Origin: a bacterium
Lineage (GTDB): Bacteria; Planctomycetota; J058; JAJDCP01
Direction of reading: 5' to 3'
Assembly: GCA_030428695.1 (NCBI GenBank)
Contig: JAUIEM010000275.1
Location: forward strand, 1-13,579
DNA: 13,579 bases
Shown piece after piece: positions 1-6,018 of the stretch; the first letter of the stretch is position 1, and the number at the start of each line of letters is the position of its first letter. The position numbers were made by a program, and so were the translations under genes. Below the pieces are notes generated by a model. That model had not been told where the DNA came from. It saw only the letters and a program-made list of their open reading frames with translations, and did no database searches.

Positions 1-623
1 GACGGTTGACCCGGCGTGTCGATACGCTTGCGCAGGAGGCAGATCGCGGAGTTGACGACGTTGCTCATCGGCTCGGCGAGCTCGTCGTAGATGTGCTGCT
101 CGATCTCCGTCCGCGACACCACCTCGCCGCGTCGCAGGGCGAGGAACTCGAGCAGGGCGAGCTCGCGCGGCGCGAGCTCGAGAGGCGCCCCGTCACGGGT
201 GACCGAGCGCTTGACGGTGTCGATCACCAGCGGCCCGACCTCGAGCTGCGAGGTCTTGTGTCCGTGCGCCCGCCGGGTCAGGGCCTGGACCCGGGCGAGC
301 AGCTCGGCCATCGCGAAGGGCTTGACCAGGTAGTCGTCTGCCCCCCGGTGCAGCCCGTCGACGCGATCGTCGACCGTGTCGCGCGCGGTCAGCAGCAGCA
401 CGTGGGTCTTGCTGCCCCCCGCGCGCAGCGCCGCGAGCACGCTGAGCCCGTCCCTCTTCGGCAGCATGATGTCGAGGACGACGCAGTCGTAGTCGGTGCT
501 CTGCGCCCGCCACAGCCCCTCTTCCCCGTCGCCGGAGATGTCGACCGCGTAGCCCGCCTTGCGCAGCGCCTTGCCGACGTAGGTCTGCAGGCGCGGGGAG
601 TCTTCGACCAGGAGCACACGCAT
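1..623 (-). CDS. OmpR/PhoB-family response regulator (3' end outside window)
   Basis: DNA-binding response regulator of a two-component system, expected to be phosphorylated by a histidine kinase and then bind promoter DNA in the cytoplasm. The 207 visible codons give a receiver domain (residues 1-115) with acidic D8, phosphoacceptor D51 in VVLDIMLP, switch T79 in LLLTAR and K101 in DYLVKPF. A winged-helix output domain follows (about 125-207) with the typical PRELALLEFLALRRGEVVSR segment and SNVVNSAICLLRKRID recognition-helix region. Full-length relatives have about 220-230 residues, so only a short tail is missing. The ATG at 621-623 is preceded by GGAGG with a 6-base spacer (GTTGCT...). 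That site lies in the 11-base gap after the methyltransferase stop, so the two genes are probably co-transcribed. A partner kinase would be expected further left, outside the window; its identity and the target genes cannot be inferred. Confidence 0.95.
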   Translation of the reverse strand, partial: MRVLLVEDSPRLQTYVGKALRKAGYAVDISGDGEEGLWRAQSTDYDCVVLDIMLPKRDGLSVLAALRAGGSKTHVLLLTARDTVDDRVDGLHRGADDYLVKPFAMAELLARVQALTRRAHGHKTSQLEVGPLVIDTVKRSVTRDGAPLELAPRELALLEFLALRRGEVVSRTEIEQHIYDELAEPMSNVVNSAICLLRKRIDTPGQP

Positions 624-634
624 AGCAACCTCCG

Positions 635-2260
635 TCAGTGGGCGTCGCCGCAAGGGGCCGTCTGCTCGCGGGCTTCGTCCTCTGCCCGCATCTCGTCGAG
701 ACACTCGCGCGAGCCGGCGTCGTCCGGGTTGAGCTCGAGGGCGCGCTCGAAGCACTCCCGCGCCCGGTCGCGGATGGCGAGCTCGCGGTAGCACAGGCCG
801 ATGTTGTGGTGGGTGGTCGCGTGGTCGCCGAAGCGCTCGAGGGAGGTGCGGTAGAAGTCCAGCGCCTCGCGGTAGTGGCCGAGCGAATAGAAGACCCGTC
901 CGAACTCGAGGGGCAGGTCGTCCTCGCTCGCCGGGTACTCGTTCTGCCAGGCGCGCCGCAGCGTCATCGCGACCTGGAAGCGTGTGCCCTCGGTCAGCTC
1001 TTCGATCTGATCGACCAGCTTCCGCCCGAGCCGCATCAGCAGGTTCGGGTCGTCACGGCTCAAGCGCAGGAAGGCGAGCAGCTTCTCCGGGCTGCAGGTC
1101 TTCTTCCGCTCCGCGTCGTGCAGGAGCGTGAGGAAATCGCACGGCCCGAAGCCCTCGAGCAGCTGCTCGAGGGCCGCGCCGAGATAGGGGAAGGAGGAGC
1201 CCTCGTCGCCGAACAGGAAGGCGCAGGTCAGCAGGCTGTCGTCGCGCCGGGTCGGCAGGAACGAGCGGCCACCGTGGGCCTCGCAGAAGACGCCGAGGGC
1301 GTGGAAGTCGACCATCAGGGAGAAGCAGCCCCCGCCGTGGATCTCGAGGTGCGGGGAGTCCTCGAGCGCGAGCTCGTCGATCGCCGCGTAGCCCTTGTCC
1401 GAGGTCAGGAGCAGCATCCGCCCGGCCGCGATCTTCAGCAGCCGGCCGAGACAGCGCAGGGTGCTGATCGGCAGGAGGAAGCTCGCCTCGTCGAGCAGCT
1501 CGAGGTAGCGCGCGAGGACGGCGTCGATCGCCGGCTCGCCGTAGCACGCGCTGTCGACTGGCTGCTCACTGAAGAACCAGCGCAGCTTCGGCAGCTTCGC
1601 GGCGAGCTTCTCGCGCGGCAGGGGCTTCGGGGCGGTGACGGTGATCACGCCCTCGCGCAGCGCCCCGTCGCGGATCCAGAAGGCGTCCTGGGGGAGCGAG
1701 TCGAACAGGTAGTTCGCGAACACGATCAGCGGGTTCTTGACCTGCTCGAGGACCACGCCCGACCGGCGCAGCCGCAGCGTCTCGGTCGCGTCGCAGTCGA
1801 ACCGGGCGATGTCGAGGCTGCCGTCGGCGAGGAAGGGCTCGAAGCAGGCCAGGGACTCCCAGCCTTCGAGGTTCTTCTCGGCGAAGTCGGTCATCACGAA
1901 GCACACCCGCACCTGTCCCGGGATGGGCCGCCGCCGCAGGAGCGCCTGCATCTGGCGCAGGAAGCGGAAGCCGAACTCCCCGGAGCCCGACGCGAGCTCG
2001 ACGACGTACAGGGGCTCGTCCGGATCGAGCGTCCACCCTCCCTTCGTCACGCTGTCGACCAGCGCGGCGTGCACGACCCGCGCGTAGTGCTCGGCGATGA
2101 AGGGGTTGGTCGTCACATAGCAGGGGACGCCCCGCTCCTTCCAGGCCGACAGCCCCTCGGCATCGTAGAAGCCGCGCTGCAGCTCCCACAGCACCGAGGC
2201 CGACAGGCGGCTCGAGGGCTCGACCGGATAGCCGTAGCCGGGAATCTTCGCTGAAGCCAC
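635..2260 (-). CDS. MidA-like SAM-dependent methyltransferase with C-terminal TPR repeats
   Basis: Predicted class I SAM-dependent methyltransferase of 541 residues, cytoplasmic (no signal peptide). The SAM-binding motif I is VVELASGSGEFGFRFL (residues 86-101). The segment PLIVFANYLFDSLPQDAF (177-194) resembles the conserved 'ANE-hDALP' segment of the MidA/NDUFAF7 family, which methylates protein arginines in the one case known to me, a mitochondrial complex I subunit. Residues about 448-525 form roughly two tetratricopeptide repeats (FYSLGHYREALDFYRTSLER; NIGLCYRELAIRDRARECFE), a protein-binding module not found in plain MidA. The substrate is therefore likely recruited through the TPRs, but it is unknown. 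I chose GTG 2260 because GGAGG lies six bases upstream; an ATG at 2264-2266 abuts that site with no spacer. The methyltransferase gene comes first, and the response regulator gene follows after 11 bases. Confidence 0.82.
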   Translation of the reverse strand: MASAKIPGYGYPVEPSSRLSASVLWELQRGFYDAEGLSAWKERGVPCYVTTNPFIAEHYARVVHAALVDSVTKGGWTLDPDEPLYVVELASGSGEFGFRFLRQMQALLRRRPIPGQVRVCFVMTDFAEKNLEGWESLACFEPFLADGSLDIARFDCDATETLRLRRSGVVLEQVKNPLIVFANYLFDSLPQDAFWIRDGALREGVITVTAPKPLPREKLAAKLPKLRWFFSEQPVDSACYGEPAIDAVLARYLELLDEASFLLPISTLRCLGRLLKIAAGRMLLLTSDKGYAAIDELALEDSPHLEIHGGGCFSLMVDFHALGVFCEAHGGRSFLPTRRDDSLLTCAFLFGDEGSSFPYLGAALEQLLEGFGPCDFLTLLHDAERKKTCSPEKLLAFLRLSRDDPNLLMRLGRKLVDQIEELTEGTRFQVAMTLRRAWQNEYPASEDDLPLEFGRVFYSLGHYREALDFYRTSLERFGDHATTHHNIGLCYRELAIRDRARECFERALELNPDDAGSRECLDEMRAEDEAREQTAPCGDAH

Positions 2261-2266
2261 GCACAT

Positions 2267-2271
2267 CCTCC
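2267..2271 (-). promoter_or_regulatory. Ribosome binding site deciding GTG start of the methyltransferase
   Basis: GGAGG on the minus strand, directly followed by ATGTGC and then GTG. The spacing is zero to the ATG and six to the GTG, so the GTG at 2258-2260 is the better start. The two alternatives differ by only two residues. Confidence 0.6.
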
Positions 2272-2288
2272 GCGCGCAAAACGTGAGG

Positions 2289-2317
2289 ATTCTACTCCCC
2301 CGGCCCCGGGTGCGCAA
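2289..2317 (-). promoter_or_regulatory. Predicted sigma-70 promoter of methyltransferase/response regulator operon
   Basis: On the minus strand TTGCGC (2312-2317) and TAGAAT (2289-2294) are separated by exactly 17 bases. The -10 matches the consensus at five of six positions and the -35 at three of six. The predicted transcription start is near 2282, giving a leader of about 20 bases before the GTG at 2260. This is a by-eye match in GC-rich DNA. Confidence 0.45.
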
Positions 2318-2411
2318 AGGGCGTCGGTCGCCGGGCGGGGACGGCTTCCGAAAAAACGCGCAACAAGCCCGCGCCTGATCGGTACCTGTGGGTGGAGGAA
2401 GCGAGGAACGC

Positions 2412-2957
2412 ATGCCGCACACCGACCAGGAAGCCGTACGTCTGGTCCTCGCCGGGGAGCGCGAAGCCTTCGCCGCCCTGGTCGAGCGCTACCAGCATCG
2501 CCTGGTCGCGGCCCTGCGGCGGCTCGGCCCGGATCCGCACGCCTGCGAGGACCTCGCCCAGGAGGTCTTCCTGATCGCCTTCCGCGAGCTCCGGCGCTTC
2601 GATCCCTCCCGCGGCAGCTTCGCCGGCTGGCTGTTCACCATCGCCCACCGCCGCTGCCTCCACGAGCTCGCCCGCCACCGCCCCCGGCTCGGCCCCGCGC
2701 CGGAGCCCGCGACGCCCGCGACGAGCGAGGCGCGGGCCTGCGCGGAAGAGCTCGCCGCACAGCTCGAGAGCGCCCTCCGCCGGCTGCCGGGCGAGCTGCG
2801 GCGGGCCTTCGCGATGCGGGTGAGCGGGCAGCTCGCCTACGCCGAGATCGCCGCCCTCGAAGGCGTCGCCGAGGGAACCGTGCGGGCGCGGGTCAGCCGG
2901 GCCCGGGAGCGTCTGCGCGCGAGCTTACGCGCATATACAGGAGAGAGACAGGGATGA
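2412..2957 (+). CDS. ECF-type RNA polymerase sigma factor
   Basis: Alternative sigma factor of 181 residues, the usual size for an extracytoplasmic-function sigma, with only regions 2 and 4. Region 2 spans about residues 14-90 and includes the core-binding/-10-melting stretch DPHACEDLAQEVFLIAFREL and the GSFAGWLFTIAHRRCLHELA segment. A loose linker rich in Pro/Ala/Glu (92-110) leads to region 4 (about 116-172) with LRRLPGELRRAFAMRV and the helix-turn-helix AYAEIAALEGVAEGTVRARV, which reads the -35. ATG 2412 has GAGG five bases upstream; an in-frame GTG at 2388 is possible but has no better site. Its stop overlaps the next start as ATGA (2954-2957), a typical sigma/anti-sigma coupling. No clear ECF-type promoter was found upstream, so autoregulation is not shown. 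Confidence 0.95.
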   Translation: MPHTDQEAVRLVLAGEREAFAALVERYQHRLVAALRRLGPDPHACEDLAQEVFLIAFRELRRFDPSRGSFAGWLFTIAHRRCLHELARHRPRLGPAPEPATPATSEARACAEELAAQLESALRRLPGELRRAFAMRVSGQLAYAEIAALEGVAEGTVRARVSRARERLRASLRAYTGERQG

Positions 2958-3436
2958 ACGAGAGGGAACCCGATGCGCTCGAACGCTGGGAGCAGGATCT
3001 GCGCGCCGAACGCGCTTCCCGTGACTTCGCCGCCCGCGTGATGGAGAGCGTCCGCGCGGAAGGCGGCGTCCCCGTGGAAGCCAGCGTCCCCGCGGAAGCC
3101 AGCGCCCCCGCGGAAGCCAGCGCCCCCGCGGCAGCCTGCGCCCCCGCGGAAGCCAGTTTCCCAGCGGACGCCAGCGTCCCCGCGGAAGCCAGTTTCCCCG
3201 CGGAAGCCAGCGTCCCCACGAAGGCTGAGCGAGCCGCCGCCGACTCCCGCCACGTCCCCGCCCGACCCGCGGCTTCCCCGCTCCCGCCGGATTCCGCCGG
3301 GGACGAACCGCCACCGGATCGACGCGCGGCCCTGCTCCTCGGCCTCGGCTTCGGCCTCGGCCTCGCCCGCATCGCCGCGCTGTGCGGGGCGATGCTCTAC
3401 AGCTGGCTGCTCGCCGGCCTGCCGGAGGCGTTCTGA
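2954..3436 (+). CDS. Small single-TM protein with hexapeptide-repeat linker, probable anti-sigma factor
   Basis: A 160-residue protein in three parts. The N-terminal ~38 residues are charged and contain RDFAARVMESVRAE, a motif style often seen near the start of anti-sigma factors. A low-complexity stretch follows, with eight hexapeptides of the form (V/A/F)PAEAS at residues 39-86 and a ninth decayed copy (87-92), then a Pro-rich segment. A hydrophobic helix (about 125-156, LLLGLGFGLGLARIAALCG...) ends four residues before the C-terminus. An N-terminal cytoplasmic segment tethered by a single C-terminal TM helix fits an anti-sigma factor for the sigma encoded just upstream, and the ATGA overlap supports this. 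Against it, no zinc-binding HxxxCxxC motif is present and there is almost no periplasmic part to sense anything. The role is inferred mainly from position. Confidence 0.7.
   Translation: MNEREPDALERWEQDLRAERASRDFAARVMESVRAEGGVPVEASVPAEASAPAEASAPAAACAPAEASFPADASVPAEASFPAEASVPTKAERAAADSRHVPARPAASPLPPDSAGDEPPPDRRAALLLGLGFGLGLARIAALCGAMLYSWLLAGLPEAF
3068..3211 (+). repeat. 18-bp tandem repeat, eight units, in frame
   Basis: Eight consecutive 18-bp units close to GTCCCCGCGGAAGCCAGC, each coding one (V/A/F)PAEAS hexapeptide; a ninth, diverged unit reaches 3229. Units differ mainly at the first codon (GTC, GCC or TTC) and by single substitutions. A multiple-of-three unit lets copy number vary without a frameshift. 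Confidence 0.9.
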
Positions 3437-4257
3437 TGGCCCCCAGCCCCCGCCGACCGCTACGCGCGGCGGCCCTCAGCCTGCTCGCTCCCGGCCTCGG
3501 CCAGGTCTACGCTGGCGCGATCGCCCGCGGCCTGGTGCTGATCCTCTTCTCGACCGCCCTCGGCGCCGTCGCCGTGCTCGCCGCCGCCTACGGCTACGGG
3601 GGCGCCGCGCTCGCCAGCGCCCTCGGCTTCCTCCTCGTCTGGCTCTACGCCCTGGTCGACGCCCGCCGCACGGCCCGGCGCGCCGACCCCGCCTACGCGC
3701 TCCGGGACTACAACCGCTGGTCCGTGTACCTCGCGCTGTTCCTCCTGCCCCTGCCGGTCTCGCTCGGTTGCGCGGCGCAGATCCGCGCGCAGGTCGGCGC
3801 GGCCTACCGTGTAGCGGCGGGCTCGATGACGCCGACCCTGCGCTCCGGCGACGTCGTGCTCGCCGACCTGCTCGCCTACACGCGGGAGCCGATCCGGCGC
3901 GGGGACATCGTCGTCTTCGCCCACCCGGACCAGCCGTACCGGACCTACATCAAGCGGGTGGTCGCCCTGGCCGGCGACACCGTCTCCTTCGTCGGCGGAC
4001 GCTTCGCCCTGAACGGCGAAGTGCTCGGCAGAGAGGGCCAGGAGCTCAACGACGGCCGGCGCTACCGCATCGTGCCCGGGGACAGCGCCTTCACAGGCTG
4101 CGTGCTCGGCACGGGAGAGGTCTACGTGCTCGGGGACAACCGGCCCGGCTCGATCGACAGCCGGCAGCTCGGGCCGCTCCCCGTCCTCGGGCTACGCGGA
4201 CGCGTCGAGCGCCGGCTGTGGCCGGACTTCGGGAGCGTGGGAGCGGGCGAGGACTGA
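3436..4257 (+). CDS. lepB: Signal peptidase I with extra N-terminal membrane domain
   Basis: Membrane serine protease (273 residues) that removes signal peptides from exported proteins on the outer face of the cytoplasmic membrane. The S26 family boxes are complete. Catalytic S130 is in AAGSMTPTLRSGDVVL. The general base is K173 in YIKRVVALAGD. The C-terminal box is VLGDNRPGSIDSRQLGPL (231-248). The first ~110 residues are unusual: a motif LLAPGLGQVYAGAIARGL followed by about two hydrophobic helices, a charged DARRTARRAD loop and a third helix (97-114) just before the catalytic domain. The APGLGQ-Y-G motif recurs in small multi-TM proteins and in some signal peptidases of deep-branching Gram-negatives. 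The start codon overlaps the previous stop as TGATG (3434-3438), so translation is probably coupled. This favours ATG 3436 over an in-frame upstream ATG at 3382. Confidence 0.93.
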   Translation: MAPSPRRPLRAAALSLLAPGLGQVYAGAIARGLVLILFSTALGAVAVLAAAYGYGGAALASALGFLLVWLYALVDARRTARRADPAYALRDYNRWSVYLALFLLPLPVSLGCAAQIRAQVGAAYRVAAGSMTPTLRSGDVVLADLLAYTREPIRRGDIVVFAHPDQPYRTYIKRVVALAGDTVSFVGGRFALNGEVLGREGQELNDGRRYRIVPGDSAFTGCVLGTGEVYVLGDNRPGSIDSRQLGPLPVLGLRGRVERRLWPDFGSVGAGED

Positions 4258-4378
4258 GCCTGCTCCAGCGCAGCAACGCCGGTCGAGCTCCCGCGGCATA
4301 CGGTGACATGACGGCACGGCCGGGGCGGAGAGCCGCGCAGGGCGGGCCCTCGCAGCGGCCGGACTTCGGAGCTGAGCC

Positions 4379-5203
4379 CTACTTCACCTGGCTCATCACC
4401 GCCGCGTCGAAGAGCCGATCGCCGAACCACTTGCGCAGGAACAACAGAGGACGCGCGTACTTGCCCGCGACGTAGCGGATCTTCGGCTTGCGCGCCCGCA
4501 CCGCCTTGCTGATGGCCTTCGCGATCACCGACGGAGGCGAGGCCGCACCCTCCTTGTACGAGGCGCGTGTCGCCTTCTCGAGCTTGCCGGCGAGCTCGGC
4601 GTAGGGTCCGCTGCCCGAACGCTCCATCATCGGGCCGAGCATCGTGTCGCCAAACTCGGTGTCGATCAGTCCGGGCTCGACGACGACGACATGGATCCCG
4701 AAGGCCTTGAGCTCGAGACGAAGGCAATCGGACCAGCCCTCGAGGGCGTGCTTGGTCGCGTGGTACCAGGAGCCGAGGGGGGTGTAGATCTTGCCGCCGA
4801 CCGAGCTGATGTTGATGATCCGGCCCGCGCCCTTTTGGCGCATGCCGGGCAGGACGCCCTTGGTGACCCGGGCGAGGCCGAACAGGTTGACCTCGAACTG
4901 GTAGCGGGCGTCCTCGATGCTCGTGTCTTCCATCGCGCCGTACATGCCGAAGCCGGCGTTGTTGACCAGGACGTCGACGCCCCCGTCCTGCTCCTCGATG
5001 GTGCGGATGACCGCGGCGACCTCCTCTTCCTTCGTGATGTCCATCTTCAGGGTCTTCGCGCCCTTCGCCTGCAGCGGCTCCATCTTCTCGACCCGGCGGG
5101 CGGCTCCGTAGACGACCAGCCCGTCCGCCAGCAGGCGCTCGGCGATGGCGGCTCCGATGCCCGACGAGGCTCCGGTGACGAGGGCGACGCGTGTCTCAGC
5201 CAT
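4379..5203 (-). CDS. Short-chain dehydrogenase/reductase (SDR) oxidoreductase
   Basis: NAD(P)-dependent classical SDR of 274 residues, cytoplasmic. The Rossmann glycine motif is TGASSGIG (10-17), followed by the structural NNAG (81-84), active-site N106 (VNLFG), catalytic S134 (NISSVGG) and Y147/K151 in YHATK. After motif V, VEPGLIDTEF (175-184), comes a ~90-residue tail ending in a region like those of retinol/steroid-type SDRs (PKIRYVAGKYARPLLFLRKW). R37/R38 after the second beta-strand suggest a preference for NADP, by analogy only. The substrate cannot be told; lipid, retinoid-like or steroid-like ketones/alcohols are possible. ATG 5203 is chosen because GGAGG lies seven bases upstream; the in-frame ATG at 5260 would put the start inside the operator. 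The gene diverges from a TetR gene and has TetR-type palindromes over its promoter, so it is probably the repressed target. Confidence 0.92.
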   Translation of the reverse strand: MAETRVALVTGASSGIGAAIAERLLADGLVVYGAARRVEKMEPLQAKGAKTLKMDITKEEEVAAVIRTIEEQDGGVDVLVNNAGFGMYGAMEDTSIEDARYQFEVNLFGLARVTKGVLPGMRQKGAGRIINISSVGGKIYTPLGSWYHATKHALEGWSDCLRLELKAFGIHVVVVEPGLIDTEFGDTMLGPMMERSGSGPYAELAGKLEKATRASYKEGAASPPSVIAKAISKAVRARKPKIRYVAGKYARPLLFLRKWFGDRLFDAAVMSQVK

Positions 5204-5246
5204 GGGGTGTCCTCCGCAGCCTGGTTTTTTCCCTTCAGGCAATATG

Positions 5247-5259
5247 TGACCGACGGTCA
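5247..5259. promoter_or_regulatory. Operator 1: perfect 13-bp palindrome for the TetR regulator
   Basis: TGACCGACGGTCA has six-base arms that match perfectly around a central base, the usual form of a TetR-family site. It lies three bases downstream of the predicted -10 of the dehydrogenase gene, over its likely transcription start, where binding would block transcription. Confidence 0.7.
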
Positions 5260-5262
5260 TTT

Positions 5263-5289
5263 ATTAGATGACCACTGGTAACTTGTCAA
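5263..5289 (-). promoter_or_regulatory. Predicted promoter of the SDR gene
   Basis: On the minus strand a perfect TTGACA (5284-5289) and TCTAAT (5263-5268, five of six consensus bases) are separated by 15 bases. TAATAA, two bases on, gives a 17-base spacer with a poorer -10. The whole gap is strikingly AT-rich for this window. Both operator palindromes overlap or abut the element. Confidence 0.6.
5269..5281. promoter_or_regulatory. Operator 2: imperfect copy of the palindrome
   Basis: TGACCACTGGTAA shares TGACC and the GGT-A half of operator 1 and starts exactly 22 bp from it, about two helix turns. It sits inside the 15-base spacer between the predicted -35 and -10 of the dehydrogenase promoter. 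It could recruit a second TetR dimer on the same DNA face. Confidence 0.5.
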
Positions 5290-5296
5290 GCGATCG

Positions 5297-5304
5297 GGTA
5301 GATT
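5297..5304 (+). promoter_or_regulatory. Possible -10 element of the TetR gene
   Basis: GGTAGATT on the plus strand gives a -10-like TAGATT (four of six), 18 bases before the TetR start. It differs by one base from GGTAGACT found upstream of two other genes here. The matching -35 position (TGGTAA, 5276-5281) is weak and falls inside operator 2, which would allow autoregulation. Confidence 0.3.
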
Positions 5305-5321
5305 TTTTTCGGGGAGGGCCG

Positions 5322-5981
5322 ATGGCAGCGAAGAAGACCTGGAAGCGCGCGCGCAAGCCGGCGCAGAAGGCCGAGCGGCGGCGGGAGATCCTGAAGGCCG
5401 CGGCGGCCCTGCTCGACGCCGGGGGGCTCGACGCGACGGGCTTGAACGCCATCGCCCGCCAGGCGGGGATCGCGAAGGCGAACATCTACCGCTACTTCGA
5501 GAGCCGCGAGGCGGTGCTGCTCGAGCTCCTGCTCGACGAGGAGCGCGCCTTCCTCTCCTCCCTCCACGAGGCCCTGCGCCCGCTCGCGGGCAGCGCCGAC
5601 AGCGACGCGGTCGCCGCGGCCTTCGCGACGGCCATCGTCGCGCGGCCGCGTTTCTGCGTGCTGTTCGCGGCCCTCGCGGGGGTGCTCGAGCAGAACGTGT
5701 CGGCGGACACGGTGCTGCGCTTCAAGCGGGCGATGCAGGGGCTCCTGCCGCCGGTGCTCGAGGCCCTGGTCGCCGCGGTGCCGGCGCTCGGCCTCGAGGG
5801 GGCCTACCGCTTCAGCGCCCAGCTCGTGATGGCGGCCGGTGGCTTCTGGCCCCACTGCCATCCGGCGCCGGTCGTCCAGGAGGTGATCGCGCGGCCGGAG
5901 TTCGCCGCGATGCGCTTCGACTTCGAGAGCCTGCTGCGCGCGCACGGCGCGGCGCTCCTGCGGGGGATGCTCCCGGCGTGA
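5322..5981 (+). CDS. TetR/AcrR-family transcriptional regulator
   Basis: Ligand-responsive repressor of 219 residues, the usual family size. A basic N-terminal tail (residues 2-21, rich in Lys/Arg) precedes the TetR DNA-binding domain (about 20-67). Its signature is EILKAAAALLDAGGLDATGL, then IARQAGIAKANIYRYFESRE as helix-turn-helix plus the conserved tyrosine/phenylalanine segment. The rest is an all-helical ligand/dimer domain with no recognisable effector class. ATG 5322 is supported by GGGGAGGG four to eleven bases upstream; an in-frame ATG at 5268 would place the start within the operator. It is divergent from the short-chain dehydrogenase, with palindromic operators in between, so it most likely represses that gene and possibly itself. 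The inducer may be the dehydrogenase substrate. Confidence 0.95.
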   Translation: MAAKKTWKRARKPAQKAERRREILKAAAALLDAGGLDATGLNAIARQAGIAKANIYRYFESREAVLLELLLDEERAFLSSLHEALRPLAGSADSDAVAAAFATAIVARPRFCVLFAALAGVLEQNVSADTVLRFKRAMQGLLPPVLEALVAAVPALGLEGAYRFSAQLVMAAGGFWPHCHPAPVVQEVIARPEFAAMRFDFESLLRAHGAALLRGMLPA

Positions 5982-6018
5982 GGGCCGGACCCGGCGGCGC
6001 GCGGAGAGCGCGGGGGAA

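Noticed and set aside
638..2254. 538-residue plus-strand open frame opposite the methyltransferase
   Set aside because: No domains. The minus frame shows motif I and TPRs.
4258..4378. Possible bidirectional terminator in the convergent gap
   Set aside because: Only short GC palindromes (for example AGGGC-GG-GCCCT) without a convincing stem-loop or T-run. A 13-bp direct repeat GGCCGGACTTCGG (4220 and 4357) has no clear role.
5982..6018. Terminator between the convergent TetR and membrane protein genes
   Set aside because: CGCGC-GGAGA-GCGCG can form a 5-bp stem, but there is no T-run on either strand and such stems are common at this GC content.
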